Below are positions 16,504 through 25,182 of a DNA stretch of 64,000 bases, in pieces. The position numbers and the translations under genes were made by a program. The notes below the pieces were generated by a model that was given only the letters and a program-made list of their open reading frames with translations, was not told where the DNA came from and did not search any database. How positions within the stretch are numbered: position 1 is the first letter of the stretch; each line of letters starts with the position of its first letter. The DNA comes from NORP240 sp038134485 (lineage in GTDB: Bacteria > Pseudomonadota > Gammaproteobacteria > Pseudomonadales > Pseudohongiellaceae). The stretch spans positions 1-64,000 of the forward strand of contig JAYPVG010000018.1 of NCBI GenBank assembly GCA_038134485.1, read 5' to 3'.

Positions 16504-17484
16504 TCAGACTTCAGCCGGATTACGTGTTTCGGTATCTCGATTGATTAATATCCTCAGGGAAAGGGTATCGAGATCGAGCATGACCAGATCGGCGCGTCTG
16601 CTGGATAAATCAAGATGAGCTGGCTGCAATACCGATCCTTGTTTGGCAAAGAGTAGTGCATTGCCTACCGGAGACCATGTCAGGTTGTAAATATATCCCT
16701 CGGTGCTGTAGATGGCCAGCGGGACAGCCGGGACTCCTTCACCCGCTCCCATCAGATAGATGGTCGCCTCGTTTCCTTGCTGGCGTAGGAAGGCCAGCAT
16801 CGTTCCATCCGGCTTAAGCGCGGCTGAATTATTGAAGACGGTTCCTGCATCACGTGGTGTCCTGTCACCAAAAGCACTGAGGGTGAGCTGAGCCCCGAAA
16901 ATTCCGGGGTCTGTATCAACGACCTGATCGTGCATAAAACCGTTCTGCGAAATCTCTGACACTGCAGACGGGTGGAGAGGGTATTCCTGCCTAATTAACA
17001 GAATCGCAAGCAAGAGGCCGGCGGCTACTTGCACGGGTCGACGCCAGGGCAGGAAAAATTGCGTACGCGTAGAAACCGAGTTTTCTGTTGCGGCAATCAG
17101 CGACGATGCCGAGGGCGGCCCTGTCAATACCTCGATTGGACAGGAAAGCCGGTAACCTTTTTTGGGAACAGTCTGTAAAAAATCCGTAACGGCGCGCTCG
17201 GTTGTCGTCAGTTGTTTGCGTAATTCAGAAACGGCGCGGGTCAGAGAATTGTCGTTTACGATAACTCGGGGCCACAGTTCGCGAGTAAGCTCATCGCGAC
17301 TGAGGGTGCGGCCGCTATTTGCCGCCAGAAAGCACAGTAGATGCATGATGCGAGGCTCCAGGGCTCGCCGGTAATGGCAGTTCGTGATTGTGCTTAACTG
17401 GTTTAGATCTGGGTCCACTCGCCAGGAGCCTAGCGAAAAAGCCTCCTTCAAGGGTCGATTAAGTGCCGCGTTAGATTCAGTCAT
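16504..17484 (-). CDS. CadC-like membrane-anchored winged-helix regulator with short sensor domain
   Basis: A 326-residue regulator. Residues about 10-112 form an OmpR/PhoB-type winged helix (LEPRIMHLLCFLAANSGRTLSRDELTRELWPRV, then NSLTRAVSELRKQL and TVPKKGYRL). A membrane helix lies near residue 150-165. The C-terminal 150 residues contain one to two PD40/TolB-like beta-propeller blades (AALKPDGTMLAFLRQ and NLTWSPVGNALLFAK). CadC-type proteins with propellers usually carry many more blades, so the sensor looks truncated. It diverges from the HtrA protease gene and may regulate it or copD; that is inference. Confidence 0.75.
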   Translation of the reverse strand: MTESNAALNRPLKEAFSLGSWRVDPDLNQLSTITNCHYRRALEPRIMHLLCFLAANSGRTLSRDELTRELWPRVIVNDNSLTRAVSELRKQLTTTERAVTDFLQTVPKKGYRLSCPIEVLTGPPSASSLIAATENSVSTRTQFFLPWRRPVQVAAGLLLAILLIRQEYPLHPSAVSEISQNGFMHDQVVDTDPGIFGAQLTLSAFGDRTPRDAGTVFNNSAALKPDGTMLAFLRQQGNEATIYLMGAGEGVPAVPLAIYSTEGYIYNLTWSPVGNALLFAKQGSVLQPAHLDLSSRRADLVMLDLDTLSLRILINRDTETRNPAEV

Positions 17485-17784
17485 ATTCCATTTAACCTAT
17501 TCATAATAAGCAAATACATCTAATTTGACCCGGATCGTGCTGCATGGTTTCCGTGCCAAGTCCCTCGCTTGACGTATTGTTACGTACGGACTTAAGCATA
17601 ACCGCAGGCTGTTTTCCATGGATTAAGGTCTCGGTGGCCTATTCTTCACAATTTCTGGACAAATTCTTGTGGCTTTATTCAGGATTTCAAGGCTCGGAAT
17701 CGTCATCATTCCCGGGCACTGCTCAGCTGCGGTAGTGAGCAGTCAGCCTATTATTCAACGACGATTTGATTGCAGGAGTCGAAA
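17485..17784. other. Intergenic region between divergent CadC-like and HtrA genes
   Basis: This 300-base stretch, the longest gene-free segment, should hold divergent promoters. A perfect 8-bp inverted repeat, ACTGCTCA/TGAGCAGT (17718-17743, loop 10), lies 41 bases before the HtrA start and would form a hairpin in the mRNA leader. A TTGACG at 17569-17574 could be a -35 but no good -10 follows. I see no small gene in it. Confidence 0.4.
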
Positions 17785-19182
17785 ATGCTTAGAAGAAACC
17801 GTGTGTCCACTTTTTTAAGTTTGCTTTTGATAGTATCGGCCGCCAGCTTGCTGCCGTCGCCTTCCACCGCTCTGAGTGCCGCTGCTCTGCAGCAAGGACT
17901 TCCTTCATTGGCCCCTATGCTCAGGGATGTGACCCCCGCGGTAGTCAGCATCAGGACTTCCCGCCAGTCACGCTCAGAGTTTGACTTCCCTCAGGGCGGA
18001 CGATTGCCGGAGGAACTGCAAAGATATTTCCCGTTTGATCGAGGCCCATTGGGTGACCGAGAATCTGTTCCTTTCATGCAGGGTGCGGGATCAGGCGTAA
18101 TCATCGATGCGCAGAAAGGTTTTCTGGTCACCAATCACCATGTGGTGGACTTGGCTGATGAAATTGAAGTAACCCTGCACGATGGTCGTGTATTGCCGGC
18201 AAAGATGCTGGGTAGCGATCAAGGAACTGATATCGCCCTGTTGCAGATAGATGCCAGGGAATTGCGCGCGCTCGAATTTGCCGACAGCAACGACGCCGAA
18301 GTGGGGGATTTCGTAGTCGCAATCGGCAATCCATTTGGGTTGGGGCAAACAGTCACCGCGGGTATCGTCAGCGCCCTCGGACGGGCAGGTCTGGACAGTG
18401 ACAAATACGAAGATTTTATCCAGACAGATGCTGCTATTAACCGGGGAAACTCCGGTGGAGCCCTCGTAGACCTGGAGGGTAGGTTGATTGGTATCAATAC
18501 AGCAATTATCAGTAGTAATGGCGGCGGCAGTGACGGCATCGGTTTCGCCGTGCCAGCGAATATGGTGGCTGCAGTTGTTGCTCATCTGGAGCAGGACGGG
18601 GAGGTGAGGCGCGGTATGCTGGGTGTACAGATCAGCGATAATAATCCTCAAATTGCAGAAGCACTTGGTTTGTCTGCAAGTGCCGGTGCTTTGGTTGCCA
18701 GCGTGTTACCCGACAGCGCTGCCGAGGCAGCCGGACTTCAAGTTTACGACGTAATTACAGGAATTGATGGCGAGGCGGTCAGTGGAGGGCGTGATCTTCG
18801 AAATCTTGTCGCACTCGTACGACAAGGTCAATCGGTCGAGCTGGCAATTACACGCGGCGAAGTAGAACTTTCGTTGACCGCTGTGATTGGCGGACGGGAT
18901 GAGCCTGATTCTGGAGCAGTTGCAATGTCTGATGGCATCCCGGGATCCAGGCTTGCTTCCGCAGTGGTTGATGGTACTCATGTTGGTGTGAAAGTCCTGA
19001 GTGTGGATCCAGGCAGCCCAGCAGGCCGGGCCGGACTAGAAGAAGGAGACATTATTACTGAGGTAAACAGGCAAGCCGTCAGAAACGTACAGGAATTTGA
19101 TCAGCAGCGAGTCCGACAAGACAGTATTCTCGCCCTGACGGTGTTGCGCGATGATCGGTTATTGCTGATTATGGTGTCTTGA
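17785..19182 (+). CDS. HtrA/DegQ-type periplasmic serine endoprotease
   Basis: Envelope quality-control protease and chaperone, 465 residues. A signal peptide (basic MLRRNR, hydrophobic 8-24) is followed by the trypsin-like domain with the triad His119 (TNHHVVD), Asp149 (GTDIALLQ) and Ser223 (GNSGGAL). Two PDZ domains follow at about 265-355 and 375-460 (each with GSPA- or DSAAEAAGL-type motifs). The ATG at 17785 has AGGAG upstream; an in-frame TTG at 17770 adds only a poor pre-signal. Length and two PDZ domains match the DegP/DegQ/MucD group. A strong terminator follows. Confidence 0.92.
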   Translation: MLRRNRVSTFLSLLLIVSAASLLPSPSTALSAAALQQGLPSLAPMLRDVTPAVVSIRTSRQSRSEFDFPQGGRLPEELQRYFPFDRGPLGDRESVPFMQGAGSGVIIDAQKGFLVTNHHVVDLADEIEVTLHDGRVLPAKMLGSDQGTDIALLQIDARELRALEFADSNDAEVGDFVVAIGNPFGLGQTVTAGIVSALGRAGLDSDKYEDFIQTDAAINRGNSGGALVDLEGRLIGINTAIISSNGGGSDGIGFAVPANMVAAVVAHLEQDGEVRRGMLGVQISDNNPQIAEALGLSASAGALVASVLPDSAAEAAGLQVYDVITGIDGEAVSGGRDLRNLVALVRQGQSVELAITRGEVELSLTAVIGGRDEPDSGAVAMSDGIPGSRLASAVVDGTHVGVKVLSVDPGSPAGRAGLEEGDIITEVNRQAVRNVQEFDQQRVRQDSILALTVLRDDRLLLIMVS

Positions 19183-19250
19183 TCTTCAAAAGGTCGCCGC
19201 AGCGAAGGCGACGTCGAATCCCGCCCTGGGATTAAACCCGCTCGTATAAT

Positions 19251-19279
19251 GGCCGACCTAAAAATAGGTCGGCCTTTTT
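19251..19279 (+). terminator. Intrinsic terminator after the HtrA gene
   Basis: A perfect 10-bp stem GGCCGACCTA/TAGGTCGGCC with an AAAA loop (19261-19264) and five T residues at 19275-19279. It ends transcription of the protease gene before the serine hydrolase gene. Confidence 0.9.
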
Positions 19280-19334
19280 CCGAGACTGAATCAATTCCGG
19301 CCTGAGACAAACAAATCGAAATTCAGGTAACCTG

Positions 19335-20525
19335 ATGTTCATTCTTAAGCTCAACGTCACCAGAGCGGCCAGAATTATTCTGCTGCCTGTAATTCTGTCA
19401 GCAGCGGCTGCGCATGGATTGGCCCAGCAGCAACAGGTTCAATTCCTTCCTGCGGCTGGAGCGGGAAGTCAGGTCGATCAGCAAGCGTTGCTGGATCATT
19501 TTAGCTTCTGGTTGAAACAGCAAATTGATGAGCAGGACTTGCCTGGCGCTGCCTTTGCCCTGGTTTCTCGAGACCAGGTCTTTAATATCAGTACTTGGGG
19601 TGTGCGCAGTATCACGGATTCTGAAGCAATTACCGGCGATTCGGTGTTTAGAATTGCTTCGGTGTCCAAGACTTTTGCAGGCACGCTAGCGTCCTTGTTG
19701 GTCGAAAACACTAATCAGGATCTGAATACCCTAATCACTGATTTTCTTCCACAAATTGAAATTGGTACAGATCGCTCTTCTCAGGGCATTACCTTGAAGA
19801 ATCTGATCAGCCATACCACAGGGCTGATGCCGCATGCTTATTCCAATATGCTGGACGATGGTGTCGCGTATAAACTGATTAAAGAAAAATTTCATGATAT
19901 TCCTACGGTGTGTGAACCTGGAAGATGTTACGGTTATCAGAATGTAGTGTTTTCTCTGATCGCTGACATAGTAGAAGCAAACACCCTTGAGAGTTTCGAG
20001 CAGTACTTGCAGGAAAAGCTTTTCCTTCCCCTGGGAATGACTACCGCCACAACTGGTCTGGAGCAATTCGAGAACAACAGCCATGCTACCAGTCCGCACC
20101 GGAGAATACGGGGTAGCTGGCAAATCACAAGCCAGAATCCCGCCTACTACTCAGTGGCACCAGCCGCGGGAATCAATGCCAGCATAGAGGATATGGCCAT
20201 ATGGGCCAGGGCCAACCTGGGTGGATTCCCGGAGGTCCTGTCTGAATCATTTCTGATCCAACAGCATAGTCCGGTAGTTGAAACGCCCAGGGGTAATTAT
20301 TTCAATCGCTGGAACGGGTTGAGCAAGGCTTACTATGCGCTTGGCTGGCGAGTTTTCGATTATCGTGGTCTCCGGGTGATTCATCACGGCGGCGGCGTTC
20401 GCGGATTCCGTTCAGAAATCGCACTGGTGCCGGAATATGACCTCGGATTAGTGGTATTGTTTAATGCTGAAACCACGGTCGCCAACGACGTTGTGCCGGC
20501 ATTTCTGGATGACCTGGTGCAGTAA
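19335..20525 (+). CDS. Secreted serine hydrolase, class C beta-lactamase/penicillin-binding-like family
   Basis: A 396-residue beta-lactamase-fold protein. A signal peptide (residues 1-30, ending near HGLA) precedes the SxxK motif S109-V-S-K112 with the nucleophilic Ser, the YxN motif Y201-Q-N203 and, in place of KTG, H351-G-G. This set is typical of the broad serine hydrolase/EstB/D-aminopeptidase-like group, which includes esterases and peptidases, rather than a true AmpC resistance enzyme. It probably acts in the periplasm on an ester or peptide. The nitroreductase gene follows 37 bases later in the same direction. Confidence 0.85.
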   Translation: MFILKLNVTRAARIILLPVILSAAAAHGLAQQQQVQFLPAAGAGSQVDQQALLDHFSFWLKQQIDEQDLPGAAFALVSRDQVFNISTWGVRSITDSEAITGDSVFRIASVSKTFAGTLASLLVENTNQDLNTLITDFLPQIEIGTDRSSQGITLKNLISHTTGLMPHAYSNMLDDGVAYKLIKEKFHDIPTVCEPGRCYGYQNVVFSLIADIVEANTLESFEQYLQEKLFLPLGMTTATTGLEQFENNSHATSPHRRIRGSWQITSQNPAYYSVAPAAGINASIEDMAIWARANLGGFPEVLSESFLIQQHSPVVETPRGNYFNRWNGLSKAYYALGWRVFDYRGLRVIHHGGGVRGFRSEIALVPEYDLGLVVLFNAETTVANDVVPAFLDDLVQ

Positions 20526-20562
20526 GCTATTTCTTCAATCAAACGTTCCTGAGACCAAGATC

Positions 20563-21300
20563 ATGAGTGCCGTAATCGACCTGTTAAAATCGCATCGCAG
20601 TATTCGTAAGTTCACATCGCAAGCAATTTCGGAAGAGCTGCTGCAGCAGCTGATGGAGGCGGGACAGGCAGCGGCGACGTCCAGCTTTTTACAGGGCAGC
20701 ACTGTTATTCGCATCAGAAAACCGGAAACCCGCAAGCAGTTAGCACAGTTGGCAGGTAATCAGCCGTATGTCGAGTCAGCGGCGGAGTTTCTCATCTTTT
20801 GTGCCGACTTGAAGCGCGCAGGAAATTATTGTCGCGAATACGGCAAGCCCTTTGAAGGCGATTACACCGAACATTTCATCATCGCCACGGTAGATGTCGC
20901 CTTGATGGCCCAGAGTCTCGTTACCGCTGCCGAATCTGCCGGTCTGGGAATTTGTTATATCGGTGGTATTCGCAATAATCCCCGCGAGGTTAGCGAGCTG
21001 CTGGAATTGCCTCGCGGTGTGTATCCAGTGTTTGGGCTATGCCTGGGATATCCCGACCAGGATCCCGAGCTTAAACCTAGATTGCCCTTGTCAGTCATAA
21101 TGAAGAACGAGGTTTACAACGAAGATGGTGATGCGCAAACCATCAGAGACTATGATGAAACAATAAGGGAATATTACCGTATGCGCACCGGCGGCGGACA
21201 CGGAATCAGCTGGAGCGAGCAGGTGTCGGTGCTTCTGTCGGAAAAATCACGCCCTCACATGAAAGAGTTCCTGGTACAGCAGGGATTTACGTTCCGCTAA
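20563..21300 (+). CDS. nfsA: NfsA-type NADPH nitroreductase (flavin reductase)
   Basis: FMN-dependent oxygen-insensitive nitroreductase, 245 residues, of the NfsA/FRP type that reduces nitroaromatics and quinones by two-electron steps. The N-terminus has the family HRSIRKFTSQAISEELLQQLMEAGQAAATSS; AESAGLGICYIGGIRNNP lies mid-protein and GLCLGYPDQDPELKPRLPL follows, the latter characteristic of NfsA rather than NfsB. The ATG at 20563 matches the family start; the same frame runs back into the hydrolase gene but without resemblance. Convergent with the thioesterase gene. Confidence 0.85.
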   Translation: MSAVIDLLKSHRSIRKFTSQAISEELLQQLMEAGQAAATSSFLQGSTVIRIRKPETRKQLAQLAGNQPYVESAAEFLIFCADLKRAGNYCREYGKPFEGDYTEHFIIATVDVALMAQSLVTAAESAGLGICYIGGIRNNPREVSELLELPRGVYPVFGLCLGYPDQDPELKPRLPLSVIMKNEVYNEDGDAQTIRDYDETIREYYRMRTGGGHGISWSEQVSVLLSEKSRPHMKEFLVQQGFTFR

Positions 21301-21332
21301 ATTGATTCGGCACTCGGCCTTTGGACGCGCGC

Positions 21333-22148
21333 TTAAGTGTGAGAATTGACTCGATTGTCAAAATAAACCATGCATTGCCTGGACAATGCGCACAGTTCGC
21401 CGTTTTCAGTAAACAGTTTACCCGACTGTTGGGTATAGCCATTGGCAGCATGTTCTATCTGGTAATCCAGATAGAACCAGTCACTCTCTACTGATTCTGG
21501 CTCCATGACAAATTCCAGTGACCATGTCAGCGAGCTGGCAGGCACACCGGGAGTGGCATAGTGCGAAAGAATTACCGGCGGCGGAATGTCTGCCAGAGTG
21601 ACTAATTTTTCTACCGGGAATTCTGACATATCGGATTTATGGCGGGCCCAGATGCCCAGCCGGAGATCGGGTTTCCCGCTGAAGGGAACGCCGCCCCCCG
21701 ACCAGCAACCCTCGAAATATTGCAGAAAGGAAGGTTTGGCCGGATTGCGTTCAAATCCTTTTTCAGCAAGTCTTGGTGCTGGAGCAAATCCTGGATCGGG
21801 TTTCACCCTGAGAGAATCTCTGGTATTTCCAAATACCGCCATGACCTGCAGGCAGAGCTCCTCTCCGCAATATAGCTCTGAACTCAACTGGGTGACATTT
21901 TTCCCCTGACGCTGGATGCGTGGGACCACGGCTACTTCCCCCGGGAGAACCGGGCCGATAAACGACACCATGAGTGAGCGTGCCGGTGGTGATTCTGGCA
22001 GCAGTTTGATTGCACCGCAGACTGCCAACGCTGTGCTGAGCCCCCCAAATGCTGACCGTCCCTGGGTCCATGTTTCTGTGAAGCTGGCACGATGATCCGG
22101 ACTCTTTTTTAGTTCGCGCAATATTTGCGGCAAATCCCTGTCTTGCAT
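21333..22148 (-). CDS. TesB-like acyl-CoA thioesterase (double hotdog)
   Basis: A 271-residue protein with two hotdog halves as in the TesB/acyl-CoA thioesterase-like family. The N-terminal half has WTQGRSAFGGLSTALAVCGA and SLMVSFIGPVLPGEV; the C-terminal half includes ASSLTWSLEFV and DYQIEHAANGYTQQSGKLF, the usual helix-strand pair. It hydrolyses acyl-CoA to free acid and CoA in the cytoplasm; chain preference is not predictable. It diverges from the CopC gene across 93 bases. Confidence 0.8.
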   Translation of the reverse strand: MQDRDLPQILRELKKSPDHRASFTETWTQGRSAFGGLSTALAVCGAIKLLPESPPARSLMVSFIGPVLPGEVAVVPRIQRQGKNVTQLSSELYCGEELCLQVMAVFGNTRDSLRVKPDPGFAPAPRLAEKGFERNPAKPSFLQYFEGCWSGGGVPFSGKPDLRLGIWARHKSDMSEFPVEKLVTLADIPPPVILSHYATPGVPASSLTWSLEFVMEPESVESDWFYLDYQIEHAANGYTQQSGKLFTENGELCALSRQCMVYFDNRVNSHT

Positions 22149-22241
22149 GGTAATTATGATTCCTAAATCTGGGTCTTTTGTGTTTCCGAGCTGTTAAAGA
22201 GCGGGTAGAATTACATGCACTAAACTAACGCGGAGTTTCCC

Positions 22242-22838
22242 ATGGGAGCGAACAAAGCTTCTGCCTGTTACGCAGCATTGTTTATGGCGGGTCTGTTACT
22301 GTCATTGACGATTGGTGTTGAAAGCGGATATGCCCAACATCAGGGGCATGGCGGTCCACAGTTCGGAGTCAGTGAAGCAGCGGCCGGCATTATAGCAGAA
22401 ACTGCTCCGGTTAATGACTCGATTCTGGGCAGTGCGCCCAATCAGCTGCAGCTCTCTTTTGGTGAGCCAGTCCAACTGGTCAAACTCGTGTTGTACACCA
22501 ATGAGAGAGACTGGGTCGACATTGATTTTCGCTTCAGTCCGCGAGCCAATACCGAATTTTCCTGGCCAGTCCCGCAGCTGACACAAATTCCCTATTACTC
22601 CGTCGCCTGGGCGATTCTGGATAATCGTGACAGACTGGTGAAGGGTAGCTTTAACTTTTCATTCGGTCCAGATGCCGAAGCCCCCTCCGCGATTATGATG
22701 CGTGAAATGATGATGGATGAGCATGGCAACCACGATATGCAAAACAATTTCCAGATTATGCCAGGCGACATCAGGTTCAATGATCAGAACCCTAATTTTG
22801 AACCACCTTTCGCACCAGTACTGGATCAACCAAACTAG
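22242..22838 (+). CDS. CopC-domain periplasmic copper-binding protein
   Basis: A 198-residue secreted protein with a signal peptide (cleavage near SGYA-QH) and a CopC-like immunoglobulin fold: HQGHGG at the mature N-terminus, then TAPVNDSILGSAPNQLQLSFGEPV and YYSVAWAILDNRDRLVKGSFNFSFG. CopC binds copper in the periplasm and passes it to CopD or CopA/B. The usual C-terminal His ligand pair is not obvious, but a tail rich in Met, His and Asp (MMREMMMDEHGNHDM) could bind copper instead. GGAG lies 8 bases before the ATG. Confidence 0.8.
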   Translation: MGANKASACYAALFMAGLLLSLTIGVESGYAQHQGHGGPQFGVSEAAAGIIAETAPVNDSILGSAPNQLQLSFGEPVQLVKLVLYTNERDWVDIDFRFSPRANTEFSWPVPQLTQIPYYSVAWAILDNRDRLVKGSFNFSFGPDAEAPSAIMMREMMMDEHGNHDMQNNFQIMPGDIRFNDQNPNFEPPFAPVLDQPN

Positions 22839-22913
22839 CTAGAATTGCGCTTCAATGGAAAGCCTGAAGGTGTCCTTCACTATCAGGCTATTTCAGATTA
22901 CGAAATGGACTCT

Positions 22914-23873
22914 TCAAGGCGTGACGTTTACGGTAATGTACTGATCGTGATAGAGCCCGCCGTCGTCAGCTCGACCCCACAAGATATAAGTTCCAGGAGT
23001 ATCGAAAGAGATCTCGGTTGCGTATATCCCGTCTTCGGGTATGGCGGGTGGCTGCCACAGCGGTCCCCAGGGAGAGTTAGCAGAAGTTCGAGTATCTTCC
23101 CAAGGTTTTACCTGAGGGGGATTAAATGAAACGCTATCTTGCACTATACCGGCAGCGGAGTCCGGTCCGCGATAAACGTTCCAGGACATATATAGGCCAT
23201 TACGTTTTCCAACCGTAACGCGGGTAGGTGGTCGTAACATAGTCCGAGTTAGAGATTCTTCGGAAGTGATTCGAGACCGGCGTGGTTCTGGTATGCCATC
23301 ATCCTGGACCCGGGCGCTGATTTGTAGCGACTCGCCAACGGCCACGGTTCTGACGGAATCGCCGATCACAGTGATCTGCGGTGCAACGTTGGCGCGAGAT
23401 TCGGGGCTGCTGGTGCCGGCTCCCAGTGAGCCGGTTTCTGAAGCGATCACTACGTTATCAATAATGTAATCGGCAGCCAGAGTGGCATAAGCACGCTTGC
23501 TGATGCCATTTGGTGAGGTGATTTCCCAGACCAGTTCCTGATCTCCCCAGTCGGCGGGCACGACGACCTCGAAAGTAAATCGATTACGCCGCGGCAGGAA
23601 ATGAGTTGGTTGCCCCCGGTCGGCGTCTCCGGGCGAAAAGAAATTATTTTCGCCCACGGGTATATCGAGTTCCTGCTCCCAGTTTTCGTTGAAGTATCCG
23701 AATAGAAAAGAAAAGGTACCATCATCGTTTCGACGCCAGCCTTCGTAGGCTGGTTCCATATGCTGTCCCTGCCTATAGGAAAGCTGAGCTTGTGCCGCCG
23801 GCGCAATCAGCAAAGTGCAGCAAATTGCAATAATTGTCGGTAGAGATAGGTTCTCTCTGCTGAGTCCTCTCAT
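22914..23873 (-). CDS. Secreted protein of unknown function, tandem paralogue 1
   Basis: A 319-residue protein with an N-terminal signal peptide (MRGLSRENLSLPTIIAICC, then A-rich, ending AQAQ). The mature N-terminal 110 residues (from LSYRQGQHMEPAYEGWRRN to SPNGISKRAYATL) form a conserved beta-rich module. A second part has VRTVAVGESLQISARVQDDG and a final strand set WGRADDGGLYHDQYITVNV, both with Ig/PKD-like character. It is highly similar to the neighbour at 23976-25007, clearly by tandem duplication, and both lie downstream of the cytochrome-copper protein on the same strand. No function is assigned; I infer an accessory or scaffold for that protein. Confidence 0.7.
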   Translation of the reverse strand: MRGLSRENLSLPTIIAICCTLLIAPAAQAQLSYRQGQHMEPAYEGWRRNDDGTFSFLFGYFNENWEQELDIPVGENNFFSPGDADRGQPTHFLPRRNRFTFEVVVPADWGDQELVWEITSPNGISKRAYATLAADYIIDNVVIASETGSLGAGTSSPESRANVAPQITVIGDSVRTVAVGESLQISARVQDDGIPEPRRSRITSEESLTRTMLRPPTRVTVGKRNGLYMSWNVYRGPDSAAGIVQDSVSFNPPQVKPWEDTRTSANSPWGPLWQPPAIPEDGIYATEISFDTPGTYILWGRADDGGLYHDQYITVNVTP

Positions 23874-23975
23874 CGGGATGTCTCTCGTTGTTAAAGCCTT
23901 CTTTGTCCTGGTTACAATATGCCCGGTCGATTTCTGGACTCGATAGATTTTTCTTGATTAACGGGGTCCGGTCGG

Positions 23976-25007
23976 TCAGGGCTCGACAACAACTGTCATG
24001 TATTGATCGTGATAGAGTCCACCGTCATCAGCGCGCCCCCAAAGCGTGTATGTGCCTGGTTCGTCAAATGTGACAGTCACTTCGTACATTCCGTCCTCTG
24101 GTACGGGAGGAGGCGTCCAAAGTACGCCCCATGGTGAGTTCGCAGATGCACGAGTGTCTTCCCATGCTTTGACCTGAGGTGGGTCGAAATGAACCAGTTC
24201 CTGCACGCCCTCTAACCTGTCTTCTGGTCCTCGGTACACGTTCCAGGACAGGTAAAGTCCGTTGATTTTGTCTACCGTTACCTTCGCGGGAGCACGCATC
24301 ATGCGCATTCTGTAAAATTGTTCTGGCGAGGCTTCGAGTAATGCTTCGGACTGCGTATCGTTGTTAGCGAACTGCAGAAAGCGCCGAATGTCTTCTATCG
24401 GATCGTCCGGCTTCGGAATCCCGTCGTCTAACACCCGGGTCTGGAATTTAAGCGGCTCACCTGCCCGCACAGTTCTGATTCCGTCACCAATCAGCTCTGC
24501 AACCGGTGCCGTGTTGGCCCGGGATTCGGGGCTTGACGTGCCGGCACCCAGAGAACCGGTTTCGGAGGCAATGACAACGTTATCCACGATATAGTCAAGT
24601 GCCAGTGTCGCAAAGGCTCTTTTCGTGACACCATTAGGTGAGGTGACTTCCCAGACCAGTTCCCTGTCACCCCAATCAGCTGGAACTACCACTTCAAAAG
24701 TGAAGCGATTACGGCGCGGTAGAAAATGAGTCGGCTGTCCCCGGTCGGAATCTCCCGGTGAAAAAAAGTTATTTGTCCCGACCGGTATGTCCAGCTCCTC
24801 ACTCCAGTTCTCATTGAAATAACCGAACAGAAAAGAAAAGGTGCCGTCTTCGTTCTCCCGCCAACCTTCGTATGCCGGTTCGAGGTGCTGTCCTTTGCTA
24901 TAAGACAATTGCCCGACGGCTGTGCTGGGTGCAATTCCAATGGCAGCCAGCAATAATGTGAAGATTAAAGCGAATAAGGAGTACAAAGTAATGGATCGTT
25001 GCAACAT
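23976..25007 (-). CDS. Secreted protein of unknown function, tandem paralogue 2
   Basis: A 343-residue secreted paralogue of the preceding protein, with a signal peptide ending near STAVG. It shares the module around QHLEPAYEGWREN, GYFNENW, FFSPGDSDRGQPTHFLPRR and SETGSLGAGTSSPESRAN almost residue for residue. It differs by about 25 extra residues before the VTVDKINGLYLSWNVYRGP segment (DPIEDIRRFLQFANNDTQSE). Both end in an Ig-like WGRADDGGLYHDQY strand set. About 100 bases separate the two genes. The cytochrome gene terminator (25113-25146) lies between this gene and the cytochrome gene, so this pair probably has its own promoter. Confidence 0.7.
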   Translation of the reverse strand: MLQRSITLYSLFALIFTLLLAAIGIAPSTAVGQLSYSKGQHLEPAYEGWRENEDGTFSFLFGYFNENWSEELDIPVGTNNFFSPGDSDRGQPTHFLPRRNRFTFEVVVPADWGDRELVWEVTSPNGVTKRAFATLALDYIVDNVVIASETGSLGAGTSSPESRANTAPVAELIGDGIRTVRAGEPLKFQTRVLDDGIPKPDDPIEDIRRFLQFANNDTQSEALLEASPEQFYRMRMMRAPAKVTVDKINGLYLSWNVYRGPEDRLEGVQELVHFDPPQVKAWEDTRASANSPWGVLWTPPPVPEDGMYEVTVTFDEPGTYTLWGRADDGGLYHDQYMTVVVEP

Positions 25008-25112
25008 TTTTGTCCTCTTTAATTACAGTTCTGTGTCAATTCTTTTTTCAGCAGGGGGGGGGAGCCATGTCGCGCGAGCCGGAGCAATTTAGCCTTCGTT
25101 GGGCATGTTGCT

Positions 25113-25146
25113 AAAAAAACGCAAGACTCAGAAAGCGAGTCTTGCG
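25113..25146 (-). terminator. Intrinsic terminator after the cytochrome-copper protein gene
   Basis: On the minus strand a perfect 10-bp stem CGCAAGACTC/GAGTCTTGCG (25120-25146) with a 7-base loop is followed by seven T residues (A-run 25113-25119 on the plus strand). Confidence 0.88.
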
Positions 25147-25182
25147 TATTGCTGGATCGGCTGATGTGCGCGGAGTTGGCTC

